Assembly (NCBI RefSeq): GCF_008386585.1
Contig: NZ_VUOB01000013.1
Location: forward strand, 61,001-125,000
From: Solihabitans fulvus
Lineage (GTDB): Bacteria > Actinomycetota > Actinomycetes > Mycobacteriales > Pseudonocardiaceae
DNA: 64,000 bases
Direction of reading: 5' to 3'
Under the pieces are notes generated by a model. That model worked only from the letters and a program-made list of their open reading frames with translations. It was not told the DNA's origin and did no database searches. The translations under genes and the position numbers were made by a program. This document shows positions 26,203 to 34,625 of this stretch, piece by piece. The first letter of the stretch is position 1. Each line of letters starts with the position of its first letter.

Positions 26203-26760
26203 TTACGAAGCCAAAGCCGTGACGTCGACGGTCAGTGGGGCGGGCGCCTGGACGACGAGAGTGTCAGTTGCTTCCGCGTCGAGTTCGTACCGCCCGTTGA
26301 CGAGCCGGTACGTCGTGATGGTGATGATGTGCTGGAGATCGACGATCCAATAGTGCTCGATGCCGGCGTCCGCGTACTCGGCGAACTTCAGGATCCGATC
26401 AGTGCTCCGCGAGCCTGGTGAGATCACCTCGACAGCCAGACAGACAGCTTCGGCGTCGTAGCGAGCCGGGCTCGCCTTGGCTGCGATGGTGGGCACCACC
26501 ACGAGATCCGGCGCGCGAACTGTGGCCGGCCACGGCCCGAACAACGTGACGTCGACCTCCAACAAGGCTCGAAGCTCGGTCGGCAGTTGCGAGTCCAGTT
26601 GGGACCAGAGCCTCAGCAGCGCCCACTGGTGATCCGATACCGGGCGAGGAGACACGTGCAGAATCCCTTCCACGACCTCGTAATGATGAGCCGTGTCTTC
26701 CGGAAGGGTGTCCCAGTCTGCAAGAGACAGCAGATGGTCTGGCCATGTCATGACGGTCAT
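26203..26760 (-). CDS. Uma2 family (DUF820) nuclease-like protein
   Basis: This 185-residue protein belongs to the Uma2 branch of PD-(D/E)XK nucleases. Conserved features are HHYEVVEGILHVSPRPVSDHQ near residue 25-45, RAPDLVVVPT (catalytic Asp in the PDL/PDV position), CLAVEVISPGSRSTDRILKFAEYADAGIEHYWIVDL (catalytic E-V-x-S and the downstream Lys). AGGAGG lies six bases before the ATG. Uma2 genes are abundant in actinomycetes and cyanobacteria and have no settled function. This one stands alone, with a LysR gene 106 bases upstream on the same strand. Confidence 0.9.
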   Translation of the reverse strand: MTVMTWPDHLLSLADWDTLPEDTAHHYEVVEGILHVSPRPVSDHQWALLRLWSQLDSQLPTELRALLEVDVTLFGPWPATVRAPDLVVVPTIAAKASPARYDAEAVCLAVEVISPGSRSTDRILKFAEYADAGIEHYWIVDLQHIITITTYRLVNGRYELDAEATDTLVVQAPAPLTVDVTALAS

Positions 26761-26866
26761 TCGCACCTCCTGCCTGTTCAGGCGAGCCTTCCGCCAGTGT
26801 CCCATGAGACGCACCTGAAGCGCACGGTCACTACAAGTTAGTAATCGTAGCGGAAAGTGTTCACCC

Positions 26867-27781
26867 TCAGGAAACCTGCGCGACCTCCGGCAGCGGGTCC
26901 GCGCGCCGCGCCAAGTCGAGCAGCGCGTGCAGGGGGCGCTCGGCGAGGCCGAGGCGGGGGTGCCACTGGGCGACGATGCTGACCGGCCGCAACGGCTCGG
27001 TGAGCCGGAGTTCGACCAGTTCGCCCTCCGTCAGCTCGCGCGCGACCGACAGGGCTGGCAGCAGCGAGACGCCGTGCCCGTGCCCGGTCAGCCGCAGCAA
27101 CGCAGCCAGCGAGCCACGGACCGTCGCGACCTGCGCTCCCGCGAGCAGGTCGCGGCCGAACCGGTCCACCAGCATCGCCGCGGCGCAGTCCGGCTCGGGA
27201 ACGAGGAAGTCGCACGCGAGGACCTGGTCCGGCGTCACGGACTCCCGCCCAGCAAGCGGATGGTTGGGCGCGGCCACCAGGACAGTGCGGTCGTGCCCGA
27301 CGACCGCGTGCGGGCCGAGCGCGCGAATCCCGTTGTCGTACTGGAAGACCGCGTCCAGCTCGCCGGCCCCGAACAGCAGGTCCAGCCGCTCCCGGTTGGC
27401 GACCGTGAGCTCGACCTCGACGGCCGAACCCGGGCCGCCCGCGCCGTACTCCAGCGCGGCCAACACGTCCGGCATCCACACGTGCGCCAGCGACTCTTGC
27501 GCGCCGACGCGCAGCCTCGGCCGGTCGCCGAGCGCGGCCCGCCGCATCCGCTCGACCAACTCCAGCGCCTCCCGAGCGTGCGGCAACAGTCGTTGCCCCG
27601 CCTCGGTGAGCCTCGCGCCCGTCCCTGCGCGCACCAGCACGGTCACGCCGAGGTCCGCCTCCAGCCGCTTGAGCTGGGCGCTCACGCTCGACTGGGCATA
27701 GCCCAACCGCTGGGCGGCGGCGGAGATCCCGCCGTGGTCGGCGACGGCGACGAAGGCGCGCAGGTACCGGGTGTCCACCAC
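26867..27781 (-). CDS. LysR family transcriptional regulator
   Basis: This regulator of about 304 residues has an N-terminal winged helix-turn-helix (DTRYLRAFVAVADHGGISAAAQRLGYAQSSVSAQLKRLE) and a periplasmic-binding-protein-like effector domain. The start is one of two adjacent GTG codons (27781 or 27778) with no clear ribosome binding site. It is divergent from an MFS transporter with a 90-base intergenic region that contains a textbook LysR motif (27800-27814), so it most probably controls that transporter and itself. The inducer is unknown. Confidence 0.92.
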   Translation of the reverse strand: MVDTRYLRAFVAVADHGGISAAAQRLGYAQSSVSAQLKRLEADLGVTVLVRAGTGARLTEAGQRLLPHAREALELVERMRRAALGDRPRLRVGAQESLAHVWMPDVLAALEYGAGGPGSAVEVELTVANRERLDLLFGAGELDAVFQYDNGIRALGPHAVVGHDRTVLVAAPNHPLAGRESVTPDQVLACDFLVPEPDCAAAMLVDRFGRDLLAGAQVATVRGSLAALLRLTGHGHGVSLLPALSVARELTEGELVELRLTEPLRPVSIVAQWHPRLGLAERPLHALLDLARRADPLPEVAQVS

Positions 27782-27799
27782 CGCAGACTGCCACGGATT

Positions 27800-27814
27800 A
27801 TCGGACTGTCCGAT
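27800..27814. promoter_or_regulatory. LysR-type operator
   Basis: ATCGGACTGTCCGAT is a palindrome with 7-base perfect arms around one base, and it fits both T-N11-A and ATC-N9-GAT patterns of LysR binding sites. It lies 19 bases before the lysR-like start and 58 before the MFS start. Confidence 0.8.
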
Positions 27815-27871
27815 GGGGGCATCGGGCTTGCGTCGTCGCCGACCGAACGGTCGCGGGGCGAGGCTGCTCGC

Positions 27872-29239
27872 ATGATCACCAACACAGCGACCCGCTCGCC
27901 GGCCGGGTCCCGGCTCGCCTTCGCCGGGATCGCGACCGGGAGCCTGCTGGTCCTGCTCGACACCTCCATCCTCAACGTCGCCGTGCCCGACCTCCAGCGC
28001 GACCTGCGGCCCGCCGCCGCGGCCCTGCCGTGGGTGGTGGACGCCTACACCGTGGTCTTCGCCGGGCTGCTGCTCGCCGGCGGCGTGTTCGCCGACCGGT
28101 TGGGCGCGCGCCGGGTCTACCGCGTCGCGCTCGCCGCCTTCGCCGCGCTGTCCGCGCTGTGCGCCGCCGCGCCCGACGCCGGCACGCTCATCGCCGGTCG
28201 CGCCCTGCTCGGCGTCGCGGGCGCCGGGCTGGTGCCCGCCTCGCTCGCCCTGCTCATCGCGCTCAATCCGGACCCGGTCCTGCGCACCCGCGCGATCGGC
28301 GCGTGGGCCGCGTTCGGCGGCCTCGGCGCGGCGATCGGGCCGGTGCTCGGCGGTGGCCTTGTCGAGCTCGGCGGCTGGCCGCTGGTGTTCCTGGTCAACC
28401 CGCCGATCGCGCTCGCCGCGCTGCTGCTGTCCCGGCGCCTGCCGGCCTCGGCCGGGAGGTCCACCCGCGCCCTTGACCGCCCCGGCCTGCTGCTGTCCAC
28501 GGCCGCGCTCGGCGCGCTCACCTTCGGCCTGGTCGAGGCCGGCATCCGGGGCTGGACCTCGCCGTACGCGCTGGTCCCGATCGCCGTCGCCGCGACGGCC
28601 GTCGTCGTGTTGGTCGTGCTGGAACGCAGGGCCGCCGCTCCCGTGCTGCCGCCCGCGCTGCTTGCGCTGCCCCGCGTGCGGTCCGCGCTGGTGGCCGCCT
28701 CGGTGTCCTGCTTCGCGTTCTTCGGCGGCCTGTACCTGCTCGGCCTCTGGTTGCAGCACACCTACGCGCTGTCCCCGCTCGCCGCCGGCCTCGCCTCGAT
28801 GCCGATGACGTTCCCGGTGTGCGTGATGCCGTTCTTCACCGGCCGCCTGGTGGCCAGGCACGGCGCGCGGCCGGTGCTGCTGACCGGCATGGCCGCGACG
28901 GTGCTCGGCGGCGCGCTCCTGGCCTGCTGCACCGGCCAGCACCCTCCGCTCGCCCTGATCGTCGCGGCCGAGTTGGCGCTCGCCGCCGCCGGCACGCTCG
29001 CCATCCCGGGGGCCGCCGCCGAGATGGCGGTGTCCGCGCCGCCCGAGCTGGCCGCCACCGGCCAGGGCGCGCTGAACGGCATCCGGCAGGCGGGTTCCGC
29101 GCTCGGCGTCGCGGTCCTCGGCACGCTTGGCGCCCTGTCGGCGGCCGGGCTGGTGCTCTCCGCCGTCGGGCTGGTCGCGGTCGTTCTCGTTGCTATGACT
29201 GGAAAACGGCCCGTCAGCGCCGGTCGCGCAGGGCGTTGA
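27872..29239 (+). CDS. MFS drug-efflux-like transporter (DHA2/EmrB type)
   Basis: This 455-residue integral membrane protein has an even spread of hydrophobic helices, consistent with 14-span DHA2 drug/proton antiporters. LLDTSILNVAVPDLQRDL in the first helices is the typical motif D1, followed by WVVDAYTVVFAGLLLAGGVFADRLGARRVY (motif A) and GAAIGPVLGGGLVE (motif C of antiporters). It is controlled in all likelihood by the divergent LysR protein. The 3' end overlaps the convergent ParB-like gene by 26 bases. Confidence 0.92.
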   Translation: MITNTATRSPAGSRLAFAGIATGSLLVLLDTSILNVAVPDLQRDLRPAAAALPWVVDAYTVVFAGLLLAGGVFADRLGARRVYRVALAAFAALSALCAAAPDAGTLIAGRALLGVAGAGLVPASLALLIALNPDPVLRTRAIGAWAAFGGLGAAIGPVLGGGLVELGGWPLVFLVNPPIALAALLLSRRLPASAGRSTRALDRPGLLLSTAALGALTFGLVEAGIRGWTSPYALVPIAVAATAVVVLVVLERRAAAPVLPPALLALPRVRSALVAASVSCFAFFGGLYLLGLWLQHTYALSPLAAGLASMPMTFPVCVMPFFTGRLVARHGARPVLLTGMAATVLGGALLACCTGQHPPLALIVAAELALAAAGTLAIPGAAAEMAVSAPPELAATGQGALNGIRQAGSALGVAVLGTLGALSAAGLVLSAVGLVAVVLVAMTGKRPVSAGRAGR

Positions 29240-30053
29240 GCACGTCGTCGTCCCAGCGATGCGTGCGGATCAGCCGGTACCGCTCCCCGGCGACCCACAG
29301 GTACGCCTCGGTCTCCGTGCGCTTGCCGAGCAGGTCGGCCTGCCGGAGCATCCGCACCACCGGCACGTACTCCTCTGTGTACCAACGCCTTGCCACCGTG
29401 GCCCGGTCGATGAAGGCGCCGTCGTCCTGCATCAGCCGGAAGCCCCACGCCTCGACGTGCTCGCCGAGCTTGGCGTAGTCCCACGCGTCGCCGAGCAGCA
29501 CCGCGGCGCGCGCCTCGCCGGGCAGCGGCACCCGCTCCAGGAACAGCCGCCGGTAGTCCTTCACGATCAGGTCGCCCCGGTACCGGATGCCGTGCGCGTC
29601 GAGCCTGGTGACGACCTCGGTGACGTACGCGTCGATCGTCTCAAGGCCGAGCGCGTGCGCCACGGACACCCTGTGGTGGCCGTCCTTGACGAAGTGCAGG
29701 TCGCCGACCCGGTACACGTCGATGGGCGGCACGCTCTCGCCCCTGCGCTGCGCCAGCGCGAGCCGCTGCCAGCGTTCCCGCACCCGCGCCGAGGTCGGCC
29801 GGAACCTGCGGTCGAAGTCCCTGGTGCGGTCGACGCTGCCGACGATCGAGTCGAGGCGGACCACCTGGAGCCCGAGTCGCCGCTCGCTCACCATGCCGAG
29901 CGACCCGACGACCTCGTCGAAGGGCAGCATGATGTTCACGTCGTCCGGCTCGCGGCGCAGCCACGCCGCCAGCCGGGACAGCACCTGGCCGCGGCGCGCC
30001 CGCAGGAAGTCGTTCTCCGCGTCGGCCTGCGGGAAGCCGGTGTCACGTGGCAC
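29214..30053 (-). CDS. ParB/Srx-fold-like protein
   Basis: The 279-residue protein contains PPIDVYRVGDLHFVKDGHHRVSVAHALG near residues 125-152. This strongly resembles the ParB/sulfiredoxin nucleotide-binding motif in which a conserved (D/E)GHHR binds and cleaves a nucleoside triphosphate. ParB in chromosome partition binds CTP, but this protein lacks the helix-turn-helix layout of partition ParB, so a stand-alone nuclease or NTPase role is more likely. GTG 30053 has GGAGG seven bases upstream and overlaps the metallophosphoesterase gene by 11 bases. The remaining domains are unrecognised: an N-terminal helical part and a C-terminal part with YTEEYVPVVRMLR. Confidence 0.75.
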   Translation of the reverse strand: MPRDTGFPQADAENDFLRARRGQVLSRLAAWLRREPDDVNIMLPFDEVVGSLGMVSERRLGLQVVRLDSIVGSVDRTRDFDRRFRPTSARVRERWQRLALAQRRGESVPPIDVYRVGDLHFVKDGHHRVSVAHALGLETIDAYVTEVVTRLDAHGIRYRGDLIVKDYRRLFLERVPLPGEARAAVLLGDAWDYAKLGEHVEAWGFRLMQDDGAFIDRATVARRWYTEEYVPVVRMLRQADLLGKRTETEAYLWVAGERYRLIRTHRWDDDVLNALRDRR

Positions 30054-30720
30054 TGCGGGCCTCCACACCGCCGGGGATGTCCAACACCTGGTACCCCACC
30101 ACGTTCACCACGCGCGTGCCGGCCAGGACGCGGTCCGGCGTCGGCCGGCCGTGCGGGTGGATGTGGCCGTGCAAGAGCAGCGGCGGGCGCATCCGCCGCA
30201 CCGCGTCGTGCAGGCAGGCGAACCCCCGGTGCGGCGGGTCCTGCTCGTCCCCGCAGTCCCTCGGCGGCGAGTGGGTCAGCAGCACGTCGACGCCCCGGCC
30301 GTCCCGCAGCGCCCGCCAGCGCGCGAGCCGGGCGACCCGCCGCGTCCGCCTGGCCTGCTGCCGTTCCGTCCACTGGTTGGGGCCCCGGTTGTAGCGGATC
30401 GAGCCGCCGAGGCCGGCGATCCGCAGCCCGGCGACGTCCAGCACCCGCCCGTCGGCGTTGACCCCGCCCGCCGGTCCCGGCCAGCGGGCCGGCAGCCCCG
30501 CCTTGGTCCACAGGCCGCGGACGTTGGTGTAGCCGGTGAGGTCGGGGTCGTGGTTGCCCGGCACGAACACGCACGGCCGGTCCAGCGCGCCCGCCAGGAA
30601 CTCCAGGTAGTCGAACGGCAGGTCGCCGGCCGCGATCACCAGGTCCACCTCGCGTTGGCGGACCTGGTCGCTCCACAGCTGCTCAACGACCTCGTCGGCC
30701 ACGGCGAGCACCCTCGGCAT
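30043..30720 (-). CDS. Metallophosphoesterase (calcineurin-like)
   Basis: This 225-residue phosphoesterase has the dimetal centre motifs GDLP (about residue 33), GNHDPD (about 55), THSPP and GHIHPHG. The usual N-terminal D-x-H is seen as VADE, a variant that occurs in this branch. The substrate could be a nucleotide, a nucleic acid end or a phospho-metabolite. It starts at an ATG and overlaps the following ParB-like gene by 11 bases, so the two are translationally coupled and probably work on related substrates. Confidence 0.88.
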   Translation of the reverse strand: MPRVLAVADEVVEQLWSDQVRQREVDLVIAAGDLPFDYLEFLAGALDRPCVFVPGNHDPDLTGYTNVRGLWTKAGLPARWPGPAGGVNADGRVLDVAGLRIAGLGGSIRYNRGPNQWTERQQARRTRRVARLARWRALRDGRGVDVLLTHSPPRDCGDEQDPPHRGFACLHDAVRRMRPPLLLHGHIHPHGRPTPDRVLAGTRVVNVVGYQVLDIPGGVEARSAT

Positions 30721-30865
30721 GCGCGCCAGCCTACGTCCGTAGCGGGCCGGTCGGCTCCTCGAAGGCCTGCGTTCGCCGCATTGACCTCGATCTTCCCGGT
30801 GCCACGCTGATCTACAGGGCCACACCCACGTCAACCCTGCAACCTGGGTGAGGAGTTGGTGCGTT

Positions 30866-31828
30866 GTGCGCACCGTTCGATCAGTCACTGTCCTCTGCGC
30901 CGCGCTGGCGCTCGCGTTCGCGAGCCAGGCCGGCGCGTCGAGTCAACCCGTCACGTCGAGTCAACCCGTCCGCACCGGTGTCGCGGACTTGCGCGCGCCG
31001 ATCGGCGGCACTGTCCAGGACACCAGGTCCGGCGCCGACGCCCGACGGGCCGCCGGGCCCGCCGCGGCCGCGTTCCGCGACCTCCGGCAGCGCGGCGGCC
31101 CGCGCGACAGCGCAACCAGGCCGGCCGGCTCGCAGAAGAGCGTTGCCGCAGAACAGATTCACAACTTCTGGGGCATCCTGCCGCCGAACGAGGGCGCCGG
31201 CGACGGGATGTCCGCGACGCACGCGGTGTTCCCCGACCTGAAGATCAGCCAGGACGGCGACTTCCTGTACGCGCCGACCAGCAAGCCGGGCGCGGGCGGC
31301 TGCGTCGAGGTGGTCACGTCCTACTCCAGCTACTACGGGCCGCAGATCTGGGCCTGGGACTGGTGCGGCAGCGGGAACCTGGAGAAGCAGGTGAACGTCG
31401 ACAGCACCTTCACCGCGACTTACACCACGACCGTCAACGGGCACCTGTCCTACAGCGTGCGAAACGTCCAGACGAACGCGGCCAGCAACGCCTGGACGGC
31501 CTATCTGTTCAACTACCGCACCAACACGTGGGACGCGTTCTTCTCGAGTTCCGGCCAGGACCAGAGCGCCAGCACCTATGGCTGGGACGTCTTCGAGATC
31601 TACTCGTCGGTGAACCCGAGCACCGGACAGGGCTACTACTGCACCGCGTCGGTCGGAAAGACCTTTGAGAGCAACGACATCAAGCTCCGCAAGAACGGCA
31701 GCTGGGTGCCGGCGAGCCCGGCGGACTCGCCGTTCGTGCCGGACCAGCCCAACGCGGCCGACTACCAGTGCCCCGCACTGAACTTCCAGGTCGCGAACGC
31801 CGACGATCACTGGCTCGTCAGCCACTGA
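30866..31828 (+). CDS. Secreted protein of unknown function
   Basis: This exported protein of about 320 residues has a signal peptide (VRTVRSVTVLCAALALAFASQAGAS), a Ala/Arg-rich pro-like region to about residue 100, then a beta-rich domain with many Tyr, Trp, Ser and Asn (SYYGPQIWAWDWCGSG, FNYRTNTWDAFFSSSG, STGQGYYCTASVGK). Four Cys residues in the mature part (CVEV, DWCGSG, YYCTA, YQCPAL) may form two disulfides. The GTG at 30866 has GAGGAG ten bases upstream. An 18-base tandem duplication just after the signal peptide encodes SSQPVT twice. I recognise no enzyme motif; a carbohydrate- or surface-binding role is possible. A strong hairpin follows. Confidence 0.8.
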   Translation: MRTVRSVTVLCAALALAFASQAGASSQPVTSSQPVRTGVADLRAPIGGTVQDTRSGADARRAAGPAAAAFRDLRQRGGPRDSATRPAGSQKSVAAEQIHNFWGILPPNEGAGDGMSATHAVFPDLKISQDGDFLYAPTSKPGAGGCVEVVTSYSSYYGPQIWAWDWCGSGNLEKQVNVDSTFTATYTTTVNGHLSYSVRNVQTNAASNAWTAYLFNYRTNTWDAFFSSSGQDQSASTYGWDVFEIYSSVNPSTGQGYYCTASVGKTFESNDIKLRKNGSWVPASPADSPFVPDQPNAADYQCPALNFQVANADDHWLVSH

Positions 31829-31854
31829 ATTCCCCAACCGGTCAATGGTTGTGC

Positions 31855-31883
31855 GGTGGGTCCGGATCCCATCCGGGCCCACC
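31855..31883 (+). terminator. Terminator after the secreted protein gene
   Basis: 13-base arms (31855-31867 and 31871-31883) with one G-T wobble and a CCC loop form a compact GC-rich hairpin 26 bases after the stop codon. Confidence 0.8.
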
Positions 31884-31998
31884 GGTCGGAACTTTGGGCA
31901 TCCGGTTCGGTCCAATAGGGCAAAGCGCGGGTTGGTCCTGCTGGGAGGGGATACCGTTCTTTCGCAGAGATCCGGTCTCATGATCAGGGGGAAGTGAC

Positions 31999-33255
31999 GT
32001 GGGTTCGTCCGACAGCACAGCCCATCATCACGGGGGGTTGTTCGGGGGCCTGTTCGACTTCGTGACGCAGGCGGCCAAGGAGTTCGCCGCCGGTGTCGCC
32101 GAGTCGCGGGGCCGTGAGCGGTCCGACGACCGCTATGTCCCCGGCGGCACGCACTGGGACGGTTACAGCCACTCGACGCTGTTCGAGATGGTGTGGAAGA
32201 ACGCCGACCCCGCGCACGTCGAGTCCCTCGCGGAGACCTGGCGGCAGCAGGGCTCCCAGATCACGGAGAAGTCCTACGACCTCCAGCGATCCCTGGCGAC
32301 CCTGATGCAGTACTGGTCGGGCAGCGCGGCCGACCAGGCCGCCAGCACGGTGCAGCGCAACGCGGGCTGGCTGTCCCAGCTCGGCGGCACGGCCACCAAG
32401 ATGTCGATGCCGCTCGACCACGCGGCCGGCGCGCTGCGGTCCGCCCAGACGCAGATGCCGGCCCCGCCCGACGGCTTCAGCTGGAGCAGCCTGTTCGGCG
32501 GCGCGGCGGGTGGGTTCGCCGTCGGCGGCCCGATCGGCGCCGGCATCGGCGCGATGATCGGCGGCATCGGCAGCCTGTTCGGCGGCGCGAGCAAGCGCCG
32601 CAAGCTCAAGCGCAGGGCCGTGCAGACGATGGAGCGCTTCGAGAACGCCGGCCAGAGCGTGGACAGCAGCACCCCGCAGTTCGGCGGCCCGAGCAACGCG
32701 TCGGCCGGTGGCGCTGGCGGCCCCGGCTCCGGCCCGAGGGGCGGCGTCGGCACGCTGCCTGGCGGCGGCATCCACAACCAGCCCGGCTGGTCCGGTCCCG
32801 ACCCGACCCACGACAGCGACTACACCGGTTCGAGGATGGCCACGGTGCCCAGCTTCGCCGGCGGCGGCGACGCGCGGTGGGGCGCCCTGACGGGCGGCTA
32901 CGGCTCCGGCTTCGGCGACCCCCTCGGCAGCGACTTCGCCAGGCGCTTCGGCCTTGGCGGCGGCGGTGCCGGCGCGGGCGGGGCCGGCGGGTTCGGCGGC
33001 ATGGCAGGCGCCCTGCCGATGGGCGGCATCCGGTCCGGGGTCGGCGGCCGGGGCGGCATGGGCGCGGGGATCGGCATGCGCGGCGCTGGCGCGGGCGGTC
33101 GGCTCGGCTCGGGGTCCGGCGCCGGTGGGCCGTGGGGCGCGGGCGGTCGACGCGGCGAGGACGAGGACGACCTCGAGCACAAGCGTCGCTTCCCGTTCGA
33201 GGATGACCCGTTCGAGGACGACCAGCTGGCCGCGCCGCCGGTCATCGGTGGGTAG
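31999..33255 (+). CDS. PPE/WXG100-like type VII secretion protein with Gly-rich tail
   Basis: The 418-residue protein has a helical N-terminal domain (residues about 55-155) with MQYWSGSAADQ, the W-x-G turn of WXG100/PPE helical hairpins. A hydrophobic Gly/Ala/Ile-rich segment follows (about 165-195: GGAAGGFAVGGPIGAGIGAMIGGIG), then a long Gly/Pro/Arg-rich tail to the end. Such proteins pair with a PE-like partner and leave the cell through a type VII (ESX-like) system. The GTG at 31999 follows AGGGGGAAG. It heads a three-gene cassette with a PE-like and an EspG-like gene. No ATPase or membrane component lies in the window, so it would use a secretion system encoded elsewhere. Confidence 0.8.
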   Translation: MGSSDSTAHHHGGLFGGLFDFVTQAAKEFAAGVAESRGRERSDDRYVPGGTHWDGYSHSTLFEMVWKNADPAHVESLAETWRQQGSQITEKSYDLQRSLATLMQYWSGSAADQAASTVQRNAGWLSQLGGTATKMSMPLDHAAGALRSAQTQMPAPPDGFSWSSLFGGAAGGFAVGGPIGAGIGAMIGGIGSLFGGASKRRKLKRRAVQTMERFENAGQSVDSSTPQFGGPSNASAGGAGGPGSGPRGGVGTLPGGGIHNQPGWSGPDPTHDSDYTGSRMATVPSFAGGGDARWGALTGGYGSGFGDPLGSDFARRFGLGGGGAGAGGAGGFGGMAGALPMGGIRSGVGGRGGMGAGIGMRGAGAGGRLGSGSGAGGPWGAGGRRGEDEDDLEHKRRFPFEDDPFEDDQLAAPPVIGG

Positions 33256-33263
33256 GGGAGACC

Positions 33264-33644
33264 ATGTACATCGACAACGGCAACACGAGCGTGCCAGCCG
33301 TGCCGGCCTCGCCGACCGGCCTGGCCGGCGGCTGGCAGGTCCAGCCGGAGCAGGTGCAGCAGTTCGCCGAGGCCGTCGCGCAGGTGCGGCTGGACTTCGA
33401 GTCGCTGCGCAAGGAGGCCCAGGACCTGCTGGACCCGGCCAACAGCCCCAAGCTCGGCACCAGCCCGGTCGGCAACGCGCTGTCGGACAAGTTCAACGAG
33501 CGGCTCGGCGGCACGCAGGGTCTGCTGGAGCAGCTCGGCACCGCGCTCGAACGGATGGACGAGTTCGTGGACAGCGCCCAGCGGAGCCTGGCCAGCTACC
33601 TCCACGAGGACAGCACCGCAGCGGGCTCGCTGCGCGCCCAGTGA
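33264..33644 (+). CDS. PE/EsxA-like small helical protein with YxxxD export motif
   Basis: The 126-residue protein has a predicted helix-turn-helix: VQPEQVQQFAEAVAQVRLDFESLRKEAQDLLD, a loop with Pro/Gly, then a second helix LLEQLGTALERMDEFVDSAQRSLASYL. Y112-x3-D116 (YLHED) at the end of the second helix matches the general YxxxD/E signal of type VII substrates. It lies nine bases after the PPE-like gene and overlaps the EspG-like gene by four bases, in keeping with a co-secreted heterodimer and its chaperone. Confidence 0.8.
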   Translation: MYIDNGNTSVPAVPASPTGLAGGWQVQPEQVQQFAEAVAQVRLDFESLRKEAQDLLDPANSPKLGTSPVGNALSDKFNERLGGTQGLLEQLGTALERMDEFVDSAQRSLASYLHEDSTAAGSLRAQ

Positions 33645-34465
33645 CCGCGCCTGCGGGGCAGCGGGAGGACCTGCACCCCTACGAGGTCGACCTGCTGCGC
33701 GAGTTCGCCGAGGTGGACGCGCCGTTCCCGCTGGAGCTGCCCTCCAGCGGGACGAGCGACGCCGAGCGGATGGTCGTGTTCAACGCGGCCAGGCAGACCC
33801 TGGCGGCGCGGGGGCTCGCCGACGAGCGCGGCCCGCTCGGGCTGGCCGAGGAGTTCGTGCACCTGCTGCGCGAGCGGACCGGCACGCTGGACCTGGTGGT
33901 GTTGCGGGAGAAGGCGTCGCTGAACGCGGTGGCCATGGTCGACCGCTCCCGCGCGCTGCTCGTGGTGCAGCGCACCGACGACCGGGAGGGCCTGGTCCGG
34001 CTGCGGCTGGTCGAGCTGGACGACCTGGTCGAGGCGTTGCTGCGGATGATCCCGCCGGCCGAGCCCGCCAACCTCACGCCGTTCACGCTGCCGCTGCGCG
34101 CGCTGCGGGCGGCGGAGGCGGCGAACGCGGAGCGGGCGCGGTCGGGGGCGGCTCCGCTGACGGATGCCGAGCTGACCGCGCTGCTCGCCCAGCAGGGCGT
34201 CGACGACCGGATGGTTCGTAGGATGACCGCCCAGCTCCAGCCGGTGATGCTCAGCGGGCAGCTGGGCGCGACCAAGGGGCAGGACGGCGAGGGCGACGAC
34301 GTGCGGGTCGGCGACGAGCTGCGCTGGATCGACACCCCGAGGGGCCGGTACCGGCTCAGCGACGAGCAGGGCCCGGACGGCGCGAGCTGGGTGAGCGTCA
34401 ACCCGCTGACGCTGGACTACACGCGGCAGGCGGCCAGGAAGCTGACGGTAGCGGTGCGCCGCTAG
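33641..34465 (+). CDS. EspG-like type VII secretion chaperone
   Basis: The 274-residue cytosolic protein starts at a GTG overlapping the PE-like stop codon. It has the layout of the ESX secretion-associated EspG family: an alternating strand/helix body with LDLVVLREKASLNAVAMVDRSRALLVVQ, LVELDDLVEALLRMIPPAEPAN, and a C-terminal RGRYRLSDEQGPDGASWVSVNPLTLDY. EspG proteins bind the exposed helical tip of a PPE protein and keep it soluble before export. The assignment is based on order and pattern; no single catalytic motif exists in the family. Confidence 0.78.
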   Translation: MTAPAGQREDLHPYEVDLLREFAEVDAPFPLELPSSGTSDAERMVVFNAARQTLAARGLADERGPLGLAEEFVHLLRERTGTLDLVVLREKASLNAVAMVDRSRALLVVQRTDDREGLVRLRLVELDDLVEALLRMIPPAEPANLTPFTLPLRALRAAEAANAERARSGAAPLTDAELTALLAQQGVDDRMVRRMTAQLQPVMLSGQLGATKGQDGEGDDVRVGDELRWIDTPRGRYRLSDEQGPDGASWVSVNPLTLDYTRQAARKLTVAVRR

Positions 34466-34625
34466 TCGGCGGGGCGGTAGCCGGCGGCGGGCGCGTCGGG
34501 TCGGCAAAAGTGGCAGCGTCGCTCCCCCGGGCGGCCTGACGGTGTCGTCCGGTCGATGGTTACCCGGCCACGGACCGAGTGAAACCTGGTTCCTGCCAGC
34601 GACTTCGCCGGGTTTTGGTATTACC

